Positions 1 to 9,572 of a DNA stretch of 64,000 bases are shown here, in pieces. The notes beneath the pieces were generated by a model. It had not been told where the DNA came from. It saw only the letters and a program-made list of their open reading frames with translations, and searched no databases. This stretch comes from Pseudomonas baetica (GTDB lineage: Bacteria > Pseudomonadota > Gammaproteobacteria > Pseudomonadales > Pseudomonadaceae), in contig NZ_PHHE01000001.1 in NCBI RefSeq assembly GCF_002813455.1, positions 6,789,001 to 6,853,000 on the forward strand, written 5' to 3'. Position 1 is the stretch's first letter. Each line of letters opens with the position of its first letter. The position numbers and the translations under genes are program-made.

Positions 1-63
1 AACCGTGAGTTCTGTCATGAAGTGAGATGACTAGAGGGAGAGTCAAGAAAATCGGGTCTGATT

Positions 64-102
64 AAACGGGGGGCATGAGAAATGCCTTCCCGTTTAGTTT
101 TT
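64..102 (+). terminator. Rho-independent terminator of an upstream gene
   Basis: The arm AAACGGG (64-70) pairs with CCCGTTT (89-95) and the inner arm GGCAT (72-76) with ATGCC (82-86), around a GAGAA loop. A T-rich tail follows at 98-102. It probably ends a gene that lies before the window, since no coding region is visible in the first 200 bases. Confidence 0.7.
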
Positions 103-190
103 CAACGTCGCAGATTTTCCTTTCAGCAGTTAAGGATTAGTCCTACAGAAAAGCGAGAATTTGGTCTGTAGTCTTCCGGCCATTCTGGGG

Positions 191-232
191 GAGGAAACTT
201 TAATGGGAACCCCCCCAAGTTATCCTTGTTGA
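191..232 (+). promoter_or_regulatory. Strong RBS, short leader ORF and poly-C tract ahead of the autotransporter
   Basis: GAGGAA at 191-196 sits six bases before ATG 203. That ATG opens a nine-codon frame ending at TGA 230-232, interrupted at 210-216 by seven consecutive C. Gaining one C would fuse this start to the long autotransporter frame. It may be a slipped-strand switch, a leader peptide, or a sequencing miscount. Confidence 0.5.
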
Positions 233-255
233 TTTATTTTTGGGTGGTAATTCTT

Positions 256-2661
256 ATGCCTTTGCATTGTTTTGACAAAAAGCTGATGGCGGGTCGTGCA
301 GGAAAATTTTGGTTTCTCGCTTTTTCCGTATTGTCCACATCGATGGCTCATGCTCGCGCCATCGTCACCGATGAAACGATCAATAATGGTGCGCCAGTGG
401 AGGACTTTATTATTGGTCGCGGTGCTACGTTGACTTTGAATAATGCTGAGACATTGAATGTTTCTTCGAGTGCATCAAAGCTGGTTGTTAATACGGGTGT
501 TTTGCAAGACATTCGAGCAACTAACGGCTCGACAGTGACACTTGATCGTGCCACTGTCACGGCGCGTGCAAATCAGCCGGCTGTCACCATTACCAACTCA
601 ACCGCTGTCATCACAAACAGCACAATTACCAGTGATACCACCGGGTTGCAGGTTGGACGTATCGTTAACGCACCTCGTGAGACAGTGGTGTCCCTGACTG
701 GAACTACGGTTACCGGCGGCACAGAAGCAGCGGTCGTCAGTGCGCAAACTACACTCAACCTGGCCCGCTCTGATCTGGTTTCCAATAGCGCCAATGGTTA
801 CGGTTTACGCTTGGCCAGCGGAGATGTCTTCGCACAAGGCGGCAGCATCGTCGGTGGGATGAATGGCATCTTGTTGAGCGGTGATAATTTTATCGATCGT
901 GCCAATACCCTGGTGCTGGATGGCACACGCGTGTCGGGTGGCAGCGGAGCCGCTATTGCGGTCGACAGTGCAGGGCGTTCGATTGCCACTAACGTACACG
1001 TTCGCAATGGTGCCAGTCTGGTTAGCGGCAATGGCAATTTAATAGAGGTTGGCAACGGGGGGCGCGTCAACCTCACTGTTGATAACAGCGAGCTGACTGG
1101 CAACGTCGAAGTTGCAAGCGGCGCATCTGCCAATATTACGTTGCAGAATGATAGTTCATTGGCCGGTAATCTTCACAATGCGGCAGCAGTTAATGTGAAT
1201 AACCGAAGTTTTCTCAAGGGGGACATTGTTAATGATCTGCCTGGCGGTGCTTCTGTAGTTATCGATACTGCGTCTGTAGTCCAGGGGAATATTTACAACT
1301 CCACGAGTGTCGATGTGAATAACGGAGCTCAGTGGAAAATGACCGGAAATAACCTGGTCAGTAAACTGCACCTTAATGGCGGTACTGTTGATTTGACTAG
1401 CGGCGATGCGTTTAATCGTGTTGATATCGTCAATCTGTCGGGCGCTGGTGTTTTTGCGATGAGAGCAGATCTTGCCGCTGATAAAAGTGATTTTTTGAAT
1501 GTTTCCGGTACGGCTACCGGGCGCCATCAGTTATTGATAGCCGCCAGTGCCAACGATCCAGCCTCAGGTAACCCTTTGAAAATCGGCAACATTGCGACTG
1601 GCGATGCCGCTTTCTCTTTGCTAAATGGTTCTGTGGATGCGGGTGCATTCACTTATAAACTGTTAAAGGAAGGGGAGGAGTTGTACCTTGCTCCGAACAA
1701 AGAGACGGTCAGCACAGGTACCAATGCGGCCCTGGCAATTGCTGCAACCACGCCGACGATTCTCCATGCAGAAATGACTACCTTGAATAGTCGACACGGT
1801 GATCGACGTTTGAATGGCGCTGAGCCGAGTGTCAGCGCCCAGTCTACAGGGCAATCACAAGCCGGGATCTGGATCAGAACCTATGGCAATCAATACAATG
1901 TTGCCAATGCCTATGGTGACGGTTATTCGCAAAGCCAGACAGGTGTATCGGTGGGAGCAGACGCACCTTTACCGATAGGAGATGGCCAATGGCAGGCGGG
2001 TGGCTTTGTCGGCTATAGCGAAACCAAGATGGATCTGAAACGAGGTAGCAATGCGACTATCAACAGCAGATATCTTGGGGGCTATTTGACTTGGTACGAT
2101 GCGGCGAGGGGTTTTTACGTTGATACGGTCACCAAAATCAACCAGTTCGACAACAGTGCCAAAGTCACAATGAGTGATGGAACGCGAACCAAAGGTGACT
2201 ATGAAAATCTGGCACTCAGTGGTTCGGTCGAGGTTGGCAAACATATCGCTTTTGAAAATGGCGTGTTCCTCGAACCCTTTACCCAAGTCGCGGCTGCCAT
2301 CGCTCAGGGCAAAGACTACACGCTTGATAATGGCTTGCGCGTCAGTAATGATCACACCCGCTCACTGGTCGGTAAGGTCGGCACTACCATCGGCAGTGAA
2401 ATGGCTTTTGCCAATGGTGGGAAACTGCAACCCCGATTAAAAGTCGCACTTTCACAAGAGTTTATAAGAAATAACAAGATCACTGTGAATGACACTCAAT
2501 TTAATGACGATCTGTCGGCTACTGCTGTGGAATTGGGCGCAGGAATAAACTGGACGCCGACGAAAAAAGCCTGGCAGATATACAGTGAGTTCAATACAAG
2601 TACGAGTAAAACCGTGAGCCAGGATTACAGCATTAGCGCTGGACTTAGTTATAACTTTTAA
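256..2661 (+). CDS. Autotransporter (type Va) with pertactin-like passenger and C-terminal beta-barrel
   Basis: Outer-membrane autotransporter of about 800 residues. A signal peptide (ending near AHA-RA) is followed by a roughly 450-residue passenger full of short N/T/S/G-rich repeats predicting a right-handed beta-helix. A pertactin-like region (HLNGGTVDLTS, then ADKSDFLNVSG) comes next. The last ~270 residues have alternating hydrophobic beta strands and end in YNF, as expected for the translocator barrel. No protease triad or cleavage motif was recognised, so an adhesin-like role is inferred. The start is uncertain: the ATG at 256 has only a weak GGTGG before it. The best ribosome-binding site (GAGGAA, 191-196) precedes an ATG at 203 that is out of frame by one base because of a seven-C run (210-216). 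With eight C the two frames would join. Confidence 0.85.
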   Translation: MPLHCFDKKLMAGRAGKFWFLAFSVLSTSMAHARAIVTDETINNGAPVEDFIIGRGATLTLNNAETLNVSSSASKLVVNTGVLQDIRATNGSTVTLDRATVTARANQPAVTITNSTAVITNSTITSDTTGLQVGRIVNAPRETVVSLTGTTVTGGTEAAVVSAQTTLNLARSDLVSNSANGYGLRLASGDVFAQGGSIVGGMNGILLSGDNFIDRANTLVLDGTRVSGGSGAAIAVDSAGRSIATNVHVRNGASLVSGNGNLIEVGNGGRVNLTVDNSELTGNVEVASGASANITLQNDSSLAGNLHNAAAVNVNNRSFLKGDIVNDLPGGASVVIDTASVVQGNIYNSTSVDVNNGAQWKMTGNNLVSKLHLNGGTVDLTSGDAFNRVDIVNLSGAGVFAMRADLAADKSDFLNVSGTATGRHQLLIAASANDPASGNPLKIGNIATGDAAFSLLNGSVDAGAFTYKLLKEGEELYLAPNKETVSTGTNAALAIAATTPTILHAEMTTLNSRHGDRRLNGAEPSVSAQSTGQSQAGIWIRTYGNQYNVANAYGDGYSQSQTGVSVGADAPLPIGDGQWQAGGFVGYSETKMDLKRGSNATINSRYLGGYLTWYDAARGFYVDTVTKINQFDNSAKVTMSDGTRTKGDYENLALSGSVEVGKHIAFENGVFLEPFTQVAAAIAQGKDYTLDNGLRVSNDHTRSLVGKVGTTIGSEMAFANGGKLQPRLKVALSQEFIRNNKITVNDTQFNDDLSATAVELGAGINWTPTKKAWQIYSEFNTSTSKTVSQDYSISAGLSYNF

Positions 2662-2684
2662 TGCTTGTATAAGAGCTATAAAAT

Positions 2685-2709
2685 AAAAAGGAAGCCGGGC
2701 TTCCTTTTT
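2685..2709. terminator. Bidirectional terminator between convergent genes
   Basis: A perfect 12-base inverted repeat (AAAAAGGAAGCC and GGCTTCCTTTTT) around one base lies 24 bases after the autotransporter stop and 15 bases from the end of the facing hypothetical gene. It has an A run before and a T run after, so it can work on both strands. Confidence 0.85.
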
Positions 2710-2724
2710 ATCGTTCGCTACTTC

Positions 2725-3192
2725 TCAAATGATTGCGGTGTCGTAACTTAATTGACCGGAAATTTTGAATGAGCCGCCGTCGGTGTCTTCAACGGTTATA
2801 TCAAAATTTCCATCAATCTGGTTTATTTCATCACCTTTGCGTATAAAGGCCAAAAATACTGTGCCTTGGAAGGCAGAATGTATACAAGGCTCGGCATCAG
2901 CCGTGTCGATGTAGTCAATTTTGAGTCCCTTGGTTGCTGCGGGAATGAAAAAAGTTCCACCTTCAGTCTCTTCAGGGAAAATCAGGGTAATCGTCTTCGT
3001 GTCGATTCGGGTTTCATCTATTCTAACAATGTGCTCGGCTGTGAATACCCATTGTTTGCCACCCAATTCCGGGTAGTCTTCCCGTTTCAGATTGAAGTAA
3101 TTGGCGTTAAAGCTTTCTACGGTGTTATTGCGCAAGATTTTTGCAGTGAATGAGTTTGTGGCTTGGATGGTTGCATTTAGCGGCGCATTCAT
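2725..3192 (-). CDS. Hypothetical protein, 155 aa
   Basis: A small acidic protein without a signal peptide or membrane segment. It looks like a mostly beta protein with alternating polar and hydrophobic stretches, and I do not recognise a family. It faces the autotransporter across a shared terminator, so it is a separate transcription unit. The start ATG at 3192 is preceded by GGAGAACATTC on the coding strand, a good ribosome-binding site. The 295 bases upstream (3193-3487) are comparatively AT-rich and hold no recognisable gene, so its promoter should lie there. It may be soluble or a small secreted beta-sandwich; nothing in the sequence settles its role. Confidence 0.6.
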   Translation of the reverse strand: MNAPLNATIQATNSFTAKILRNNTVESFNANYFNLKREDYPELGGKQWVFTAEHIVRIDETRIDTKTITLIFPEETEGGTFFIPAATKGLKIDYIDTADAEPCIHSAFQGTVFLAFIRKGDEINQIDGNFDITVEDTDGGSFKISGQLSYDTAII

Positions 3193-3487
3193 GAATGTTC
3201 TCCGAATTTAGTTAGGTACCTATCCATAAGCCAGATCCAGCTTAATGCATGGATGTCACATATAAACGTGTGTGCACAACTTTGTATACTGTCAGAGTTG
3301 ACAGGTGTACAGACGGGTAAATTTATGCTTCTGCAGAGCATGTAGATGTTTTATATGCAATGCGGTTTTTATACTTTAAAGAGTGGTGCCCTGATTTTCC
3401 ATCCATGAAAACCTATCAAATCGTCATTCGCTGGTTTGTTTGGCGATCTAATGGCAGGCGGTAATCCTGAAAAGTTTCGCGCCGCCG

Positions 3488-4129
3488 TCAGCCAAACAGC
3501 CCCGCCGCGATATTGATCGAAAATCCTAGAATCGCCGTGTTGAAAACAAACCCGATCAGCGACTGTGCCAATACGATTTTGCGGATGCCCCTCGTCGCCA
3601 CGCCAACATCAGCCGTTTGCACCGCCACGCCGATGGTGAACGAGAAGTACAAGAAGTCCCAATAGTTGGGCGTGGTCAGCCCTTCGGCAAAGCGCAACGC
3701 CGGTTCCTTGCCATCCCACGTGTAATACAGCCTTGCGTAATGCACGCAGAAAATCACCCCGATCAACAACCATGAGCCGATGACGGTCAGCGCGGTGAAG
3801 CCGTAGTGCATGAGTTTGCGTGTGGTATCCAGATCCTTACTGCCGGCCAGTTCGAAAGTGATGGTCGCTAGACTGGTCAGCGCGGCAATGCACACTACAA
3901 ACAGCACCAGGCCGGCGTTTTCGTCCTCGACTTCGGCAATGCGTTTGACGTCCGGCGCCTTGGATCGCGCAGTGAGCCAGAGCATCAGGATCAGGTAGGT
4001 CCAGACGCCGGCGTTCCAGCCGATGAGGATTTTGCTGACGATGGACTCGGCCGGGACCAACAAGCCAGTGGCCAGGCCAAACAGGGCAGCGGCAGAGAGG
4101 CGAGGGTGGGTGCGGGCGAGGAGGCGCAT
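3488..4129 (-). CDS. DUF1345 family inner-membrane protein
   Basis: 213 residues with about five hydrophobic spans (roughly 10-30, 35-52, 70-92, 110-132 and 185-210). The motif [20 protein letters not shown] near residues 152-171 is the conserved signature of the DUF1345 family. The function of the family is not established; the spacing of the spans resembles small channel-like proteins. It is monocistronic: its upstream side abuts a large palindromic repeat, and the RND operon beyond that runs in the same direction but is separated by the repeat. Confidence 0.8.
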   Translation of the reverse strand: MRLLARTHPRLSAAALFGLATGLLVPAESIVSKILIGWNAGVWTYLILMLWLTARSKAPDVKRIAEVEDENAGLVLFVVCIAALTSLATITFELAGSKDLDTTRKLMHYGFTALTVIGSWLLIGVIFCVHYARLYYTWDGKEPALRFAEGLTTPNYWDFLYFSFTIGVAVQTADVGVATRGIRKIVLAQSLIGFVFNTAILGFSINIAAGLFG

Positions 4130-4183
4130 GGGGACTCACATCAGTGATCGATCCCTGCACCATAGCGCACGCCACCGGGCTTT

Positions 4184-4296
4184 TGTAGGAGCTGCCGCAG
4201 GCTCGGGTCGCGATCGGACGATCTTTTGATCTTGTTTTTTAAAAGCAAAGTCAAAAGATCGTCCGATCGCGGCCCGAGCCTGCGGCAGCTCCTACA
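4184..4296. repeat. Large palindromic intergenic repeat (~46-bp arms)
   Basis: TGTAGGAGCTGCCGCAGGCT at 4184 onward is mirrored by its reverse complement ending at 4296. The arms extend through GATCGGACGATCTTTTGA with one mismatch around a short AT-rich centre. This is one of the common Pseudomonas extragenic palindromes. It lies just after the RND permease stop and could stop transcription on either strand. Confidence 0.85.
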
Positions 4297-4303
4297 GTTT
4301 GGA

Positions 4304-7300
4304 TCAGTGGGGTTTGGTGAATTTCTTTACGAGCTTCATGACGACGACGAAGAACACGGGGACGAAGATAACTGCCAACGTCGCGGTGATCATTCCGCCG
4401 ATCACTCCGGTGCCGATCGCTTGCTGGCTCGCCGAGCTGGCGCCGGTGGCGATGGCCAGTGGCACCACGCCAAGGATAAACGCCAGCGACGTCATCACGA
4501 TCGGGCGCAGACGCAGGCGTGCGGCTTGCAGGGTGGCGTCGATCAAATCGTGGCCTTCGTCGTACAGGCTCTTGGCGAACTCGATGATCAGGATCGCGTT
4601 CTTCGCCGACAGGCCGATGATGGTGATGAGCCCGACCTTGAAGAACACGTCGTTGGGCATGCCGCGCAGAGTCACCGCCAATACCGCACCGAGAACGCCC
4701 AACGGCACCACCAGCAACACCGAAGTTGGAATCGACCAACTCTCGTACAACGCCGCCAGACACAGGAACACGATCAGCAGCGACAGGCCGAGCAGAATCG
4801 GCGCCTGACTGCCGGACAAACGCTCCTGCAGCGACAGGCCGGTCCATTCCTGGCCCAGACCTTTGGGCCCTTGAGCCACTAGCCGTTCGATCTCCGCCAT
4901 CGCTTCACCGGTGCTGTGGCCGGGCTTCGGCTCGCCGGAAATCGAAACCGCCGGATAGCCGTTGTATCGCGTCAACTGCGCCGGGCCCTGGATCCATCTG
5001 GCTTGTACGAACGCTGACAGTGGGACCATTTTTCCGGCATTGTTGCGCACATGCATTTTCAGCAAGTCATCGACCTGGCTGCGCTGATCACCTTCGGCTT
5101 GCACCACCACGCGCTGCATCCGGCCCTGATTGGGGAAGTCGTTGATGTAGGCGGAGCCCACCGCCGTGGACAGCACGTTACCGATGTCGGCAAACGATAC
5201 ACCCAGGGCATTGGCTTGCTTGCGGTCCACTTCCAGCTGTACCTGCGGTGCTTCGGCCAGTGCGCTTTCACGCACGTTCATCAGCACCGGACTTTTCTCG
5301 GCGGCCGCCAGCAACTCGGTACGCGCCTGCATCAATGTCGCGTGACCCAGGCCACCACGGTCCTGCAAACGGAATTCGAAACCGCTGGAAGTACCAAGCC
5401 CATCCACGGGTGGTGGCAGAACCGAGAACGCCATGGCGTCCTTGATCTGGCTCAGGGCGATATTCGCGCGGTCGGCAATCGAACTGGCCGAGTCATCGCT
5501 GCCGCGTTGCGACCAATCCTTCAGCGTCGAAAACGCCAACGCTGCGTTCTGGCCGCTACCGGAGAAGCTGAAGCCGAGAATCACCACGCTGTCGCTGATA
5601 CCCGGCTCACCGGCGTTATGCGCTTCAAGCTGCTCGGCCACTTGCACCGTACGGTTCTTGGTGGCGCCAGGCGGCAGTTGAATATCGGTGATGGTGTAAC
5701 CCTGATCTTCGACCGGCAGGAACGAAGAGGGCAGGCGCATGAAACAAACGCCCAGGCCGACCAGCAGCACGACGTAGATCAGCAGGTAGCGTCCGGTGCG
5801 CTTCAATGCAAAACCGACCCAACGCTGATAGCGATCGGTCAGTCGCTCGAAGCGGCGGTTGAACCAGCCGAAGAACCCGCTTTTTTCGTGATGTTCGCCT
5901 TTGGCAATCGGTTTGAGCAGTGTCGCGCACAAGGCCGGGGTCAAGGTCAGGGCGAGGAATGCCGAGAACAGGATCGACGTCGCCATCGACAGCGAGAACT
6001 GCTGATAGATCACTCCGACCGAACCCTGCATGAACGCCATCGGGATGAACACCGCCACCAGCACCAGCGTGATACCGATGATCGCGCCGGTGATCTGCGT
6101 CATCGCCTTGCGTGTGGCGTCCTTGGGCGAAAGCCCTTCGGTGGCCATGATCCTTTCGACGTTCTCCACCACGACGATGGCGTCGTCGACCAGAATGCCG
6201 ATAGCCAGCACCATGCCGAACATGGTCAGCACGTTGATCGAGAACCCCAGCGCGAGCATGGTGGCAAGGGTGCCCATCAACGCGACCGGGACCACCAGCG
6301 TCGGGATCAGCGTGTAGCGAATGTTTTGCAGGAACAGGAACATCACCGCAAACACCAGCAGCATCGCTTCGCCGAGGGTGTAAATCACTTTGGTGATCGA
6401 GACCTTGACGAACGGCGAAGTGTCGTACGGAATCTTGTATTCCACGCCCGCCGGGAAGTAGCGCGACAGTTCGTCCATCTTCGCCCGGATCAGGGTGGCG
6501 GTCGCGAGGGCGTTGGCCCCCGGTGCCAGTTGCACGCCGACGGCGGTGGACGGTTTGCCGTTGAGGCGCGTGCCGAACTGGTACTCCTGGCTGCCGATCT
6601 CGACCCGCGCTACATCGCCGATACGCACGGTGGAGCCGTCCGGGTTGGCCTTGAGCACGATGTCGGCGAATTCCTGCGGCGTCGATAACTGGCCCTTGAC
6701 CAGAATGGTCGCGGTGATTTCCTGGGTCGAAGGGTTTGGCAGGTCGCCGATGCTGCCGGCGGGGACCTGGGCGTTCTGGGCGATGATGGCCGCGTTGACA
6801 TCGGCCGGGCTCAGGTTGAAACCGATCAGCTTCTGCGGGTCGATCCAGATGCGCATGGCTCGTTCGGCGCCATACAACTGAGCCTTGCCGACACCGTCCA
6901 GGCGCTTGATCTCGTTCATCACGTTGCGCGCCAGGTAATCGCTGAGCGCCACGTCGTCGAGGTTGCCGTCGCTGGATGTCAGGGTGATCAGTAACAGAAA
7001 ACCGGCGGAGACTTTCTCCACCTGCAAACCCTGCTGGTTGACAGCTTGCGGCAAGCGCGACTCGACCACTTTCAGGCGGTTTTGCACATCGACCTGCGCC
7101 AGTTCCGGGTTGGTGCCCGGCTGGAACGTGGCTTTGATCGTGGCATTGCCCAGGCTGCTCTGCGATTCGAAATACAGCAGGTGATCGGCGCCGTTGAGCT
7201 CTTCCTCGATCAGGCTGACCACGCTTTCATCGACGGTCTGCGCCGAAGCGCCCGGATACACGGCATAGATTTCGATCTGCGGCGGTGCAACGTCGGGGTA

Positions 7301-7402
7301 CTGCGCCACCGGCAACTGCGGGATGGCCAGCGCGCCGGCCAACAGGATGAACAGGGCGACGACCCAGGCGAACACCGGGCGGTCGATAAAAAACTGCGGC
7401 AT
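4304..7402 (-). CDS. RND multidrug efflux permease (HAE1 family, MexY/MexD-like)
   Basis: Proton-driven inner-membrane pump of a tripartite efflux system. The 1032 residues start with the classical FFIDRPVFAWV helix. The proton-relay pair is in GILVDDAIVVVENVER, and two large periplasmic loops and the twelve-helix layout are present. The length is normal for the family. It follows its membrane-fusion partner by 15 bases, with AGGA before ATG 7402. No outer-membrane factor gene adjoins it, so it probably borrows an OprM-type channel encoded elsewhere. The ParRS/RstAB-like two-component system divergent from the operon suggests inducible control; ParRS of P. aeruginosa is known to control MexXY. 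The substrate cannot be read from sequence. Confidence 0.92.
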   Translation of the reverse strand: MPQFFIDRPVFAWVVALFILLAGALAIPQLPVAQYPDVAPPQIEIYAVYPGASAQTVDESVVSLIEEELNGADHLLYFESQSSLGNATIKATFQPGTNPELAQVDVQNRLKVVESRLPQAVNQQGLQVEKVSAGFLLLITLTSSDGNLDDVALSDYLARNVMNEIKRLDGVGKAQLYGAERAMRIWIDPQKLIGFNLSPADVNAAIIAQNAQVPAGSIGDLPNPSTQEITATILVKGQLSTPQEFADIVLKANPDGSTVRIGDVARVEIGSQEYQFGTRLNGKPSTAVGVQLAPGANALATATLIRAKMDELSRYFPAGVEYKIPYDTSPFVKVSITKVIYTLGEAMLLVFAVMFLFLQNIRYTLIPTLVVPVALMGTLATMLALGFSINVLTMFGMVLAIGILVDDAIVVVENVERIMATEGLSPKDATRKAMTQITGAIIGITLVLVAVFIPMAFMQGSVGVIYQQFSLSMATSILFSAFLALTLTPALCATLLKPIAKGEHHEKSGFFGWFNRRFERLTDRYQRWVGFALKRTGRYLLIYVVLLVGLGVCFMRLPSSFLPVEDQGYTITDIQLPPGATKNRTVQVAEQLEAHNAGEPGISDSVVILGFSFSGSGQNAALAFSTLKDWSQRGSDDSASSIADRANIALSQIKDAMAFSVLPPPVDGLGTSSGFEFRLQDRGGLGHATLMQARTELLAAAEKSPVLMNVRESALAEAPQVQLEVDRKQANALGVSFADIGNVLSTAVGSAYINDFPNQGRMQRVVVQAEGDQRSQVDDLLKMHVRNNAGKMVPLSAFVQARWIQGPAQLTRYNGYPAVSISGEPKPGHSTGEAMAEIERLVAQGPKGLGQEWTGLSLQERLSGSQAPILLGLSLLIVFLCLAALYESWSIPTSVLLVVPLGVLGAVLAVTLRGMPNDVFFKVGLITIIGLSAKNAILIIEFAKSLYDEGHDLIDATLQAARLRLRPIVMTSLAFILGVVPLAIATGASSASQQAIGTGVIGGMITATLAVIFVPVFFVVVMKLVKKFTKPH

Positions 7403-7417
7403 ATAAAAGCGTCCTGC

Positions 7418-8575
7418 TTACTGACCAGAGGTCTGGGCAAGTGGAAGAGGGGTGTCGTCGATTTGCACTTTCTCGCCGGGGCGCGCGTGTTGCAGGCCTT
7501 CGATGACAATGCGGTCGCCGGGTTTAAGGCCGCCGGTGACGATCCAGCGATTGTTCTGTACCGCGCCCAGTTGCACGGGTTGCTCGGCCACGCGCATTTG
7601 TTCGTCGACGGTCAGCACCTGGGCGATACCGGCACTGTCACGCTGCACAGCGCGCTGCGGCACGGTGATGCCGTTCTGGATCGTGGCCTGTTCGAGGCGC
7701 ACGCGGATAAAGCTGCCCGGCAGCAGGTCGAGGTCTGGATTGGGGAATTCGCTGCGCAGAATGATCTGGCCAGTGCCCGGATCGACGGTGATGTCGCTGA
7801 ACAGCAGCTTGCCGGGCAGCGGATAAAGGCTGCCGTCATCCTGAATCAATGTGGCTTTGGCCTGATCCTGACCGACTTGCTGCAACTGCCCCGAGCGAAA
7901 CGCGCGGCGCAGCTCATTGAGTTCACGGGTCGACTGGGTCAGGTCGGCGTAAATCGGGTTGAGCTGCTGAATCAGCGCCAGTGGCGTGGTTTCGTTCTGC
8001 CCCACCAGTGCACCTTCGGTGACCAGCGCCCGGCCGATGCGCCCGGAGATCGGCGCGGTGACGGTGGCATAACCGAGGTTGAGTTTCGCGCGTTCCACCG
8101 CGGCCTTGTTGGCGGCGACATCGGCGGCGGTCTGCCGGGCGTTGGCGCGGGCGTTGTCGTAGTCCTGAGCGCTGATGGCCTTGTCATCGATCAATTGCGC
8201 GTAGCGCTGTTCCTGCAGTCTGGCCTGGAAGGCGTTGGCCTCGGCTTTGCGCAGGGCGGCTTCGGCACTGTCGAGGTCAGCCTTGAACGGTGCCGGGTCG
8301 ATACGGAACAACACATCGCCCTTTTTCACGTCACTGCCTTCGCGGTACGTGCGTTGCAACACTACGCCGGCGACCCGGGCGCGTACCTCGGCAATGCGCG
8401 GCGCGGCGATGCGCCCGCTGAGTTCGCTGCTGATCGACAGGGGGCGGGCTTCCAGGGTTTCGATGCGCACGGTAGCCGGTGGTGCCTGTTCCTCGGCGTT
8501 CGAGGACGAATCACAGGCGCTCAGCGTCAGCGCTGCGGCGATGAGGCCGAGCCCGGCCAGCAGATTTTTGAACAT
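7418..8575 (-). CDS. RND efflux periplasmic adaptor (membrane-fusion) lipoprotein
   Basis: 385 residues. The lipobox LSAC puts the acylated cysteine at position 21. It has the split lipoyl/biotinyl-like domain (REGSDVKKGDVLFRIDP near 78-94), a coiled-coil alpha-hairpin rich in A, E, K and Q (about 100-165), the second lipoyl half (VTAPISGRIGR) and a beta-barrel region. It links the permease encoded immediately downstream to an outer-membrane channel. A GGGGTGG ribosome-binding site precedes ATG 8575. The 291-base gap to the divergent response regulator contains a palindromic pair and should carry both promoters. Confidence 0.92.
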   Translation of the reverse strand: MFKNLLAGLGLIAAALTLSACDSSSNAEEQAPPATVRIETLEARPLSISSELSGRIAAPRIAEVRARVAGVVLQRTYREGSDVKKGDVLFRIDPAPFKADLDSAEAALRKAEANAFQARLQEQRYAQLIDDKAISAQDYDNARANARQTAADVAANKAAVERAKLNLGYATVTAPISGRIGRALVTEGALVGQNETTPLALIQQLNPIYADLTQSTRELNELRRAFRSGQLQQVGQDQAKATLIQDDGSLYPLPGKLLFSDITVDPGTGQIILRSEFPNPDLDLLPGSFIRVRLEQATIQNGITVPQRAVQRDSAGIAQVLTVDEQMRVAEQPVQLGAVQNNRWIVTGGLKPGDRIVIEGLQHARPGEKVQIDDTPLPLAQTSGQ

Positions 8576-8737
8576 GTACCACCCCCAATATTGATGCCCG
8601 CATCCTACGGGCAGTCGCCGAGAGTAGCGGTGAAGCTTTGTAGGCGCTGTGTGAAATTGTGTAAGGGTTTTACTCAGAGACGGGTGAGGGCGTATATCCT
8701 TCAGCCCTTGAAATTTATTGCGACAGATAAACCGCTA

Positions 8738-8826
8738 TCGCGGGCAAGCCCGCTCCCACAGTGGTTGGTGGTGTTCACAAAATCCGTGTTCACATCCAAT
8801 CCCGGTGGGAGCGGGCTTGCCCGCGA
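8738..8826. repeat. REP-type palindrome pair
   Basis: TCGCGGGCAAGCCCGCTCCC (8738 on) and its reverse complement (8805-8826) face each other around about 45 bases, in the divergent gap between the adaptor gene and the response regulator. Confidence 0.85.
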
Positions 8827-8866
8827 TGAGGCCCGACCCGTCGCCACAGCACTTTCTGGATCACCC

Positions 8867-9568
8867 ATGCCCAACATCCTTCTGGTCGAAGACGACACCG
8901 CCCTCGCCGAACTGATTTCCAGCTACCTTGAGCGCAATGGTTATTCCGTCAACGTGATTGGCCGTGGCGACCACGTGCGCGAGCGGGCGCGAGTCAGCCC
9001 GCCGGATCTGGTGATTCTCGATCTGATGCTGCCGGGCCTCGACGGTCTGCAAGTCTGTCGCCTGCTGCGCGCCGACTCGGCGACGCTGCCGATCCTGATG
9101 CTCACTGCCCGCGATGACAGCCACGATCAAGTGCTGGGCCTGGAGATGGGCGCCGACGATTACGTCACCAAACCCTGCGAGCCGCGGGTGTTGCTGGCCC
9201 GGGTGCGGACCCTCTTACGGCGCAGCAGCCTGGGTGAACCACTGACCGTCAATGACCGCATCGTCATGGGCAATCTGTGCATCGATCTGTCCGAGCGCAC
9301 CGTGACCTGGCGTGAGCAACCGGTTGAGCTATCCAGTGGCGAATACAATTTGCTGGTGGTGCTGGCCCGGCATGCCGGTGAAGTGCTGAGCCGCGATCAG
9401 ATTCTGCAGCGCCTGCGCGGTATCGAGTTCAATGGCACCGACCGCTCGGTGGACGTGGCGATCTCCAAGTTGCGGCGCAAGTTCGACGACCACGCCGGCG
9501 AAGCACGCAAGATCAAAACCGTGTGGGGCAAGGGTTATCTGTTCAGCCGTTCCGAGTGGGAATGCTGA
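8867..9568 (+). CDS. OmpR-family response regulator (RstA/ParR-like)
   Basis: 233 residues. The receiver domain has the acidic pair ED at 8-9, the phospho-acceptor D52 in LVILDLMLPG, the conserved T in LTARDD and the K in DDYVTKPCEP. A winged-helix DNA-binding domain follows (SSGEYNLLVVLARHAGEVLS to the VWGKGYLF wing). The frame is open far upstream, antisense to the efflux genes; ATG 8867 was chosen because the receiver domain begins there. It is followed after four bases by the sensor kinase. It probably activates the divergent RND operon, by analogy with ParR. Confidence 0.9.
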   Translation: MPNILLVEDDTALAELISSYLERNGYSVNVIGRGDHVRERARVSPPDLVILDLMLPGLDGLQVCRLLRADSATLPILMLTARDDSHDQVLGLEMGADDYVTKPCEPRVLLARVRTLLRRSSLGEPLTVNDRIVMGNLCIDLSERTVTWREQPVELSSGEYNLLVVLARHAGEVLSRDQILQRLRGIEFNGTDRSVDVAISKLRRKFDDHAGEARKIKTVWGKGYLFSRSEWEC

Positions 9569-9572
9569 GTCG

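Noticed and set aside
226..2661. Contact-dependent inhibition or two-partner secretion protein
   Set aside because: The protein ends in its own beta-barrel translocator and has no toxin tip, immunity gene or separate TpsB partner.
7046..8866. Long plus-strand open frame running from inside the RND permease into the response regulator
   Set aside because: It is antisense to two well-recognised efflux genes and gives low-complexity H/R/Q-rich protein; only the part from 8867 is real.
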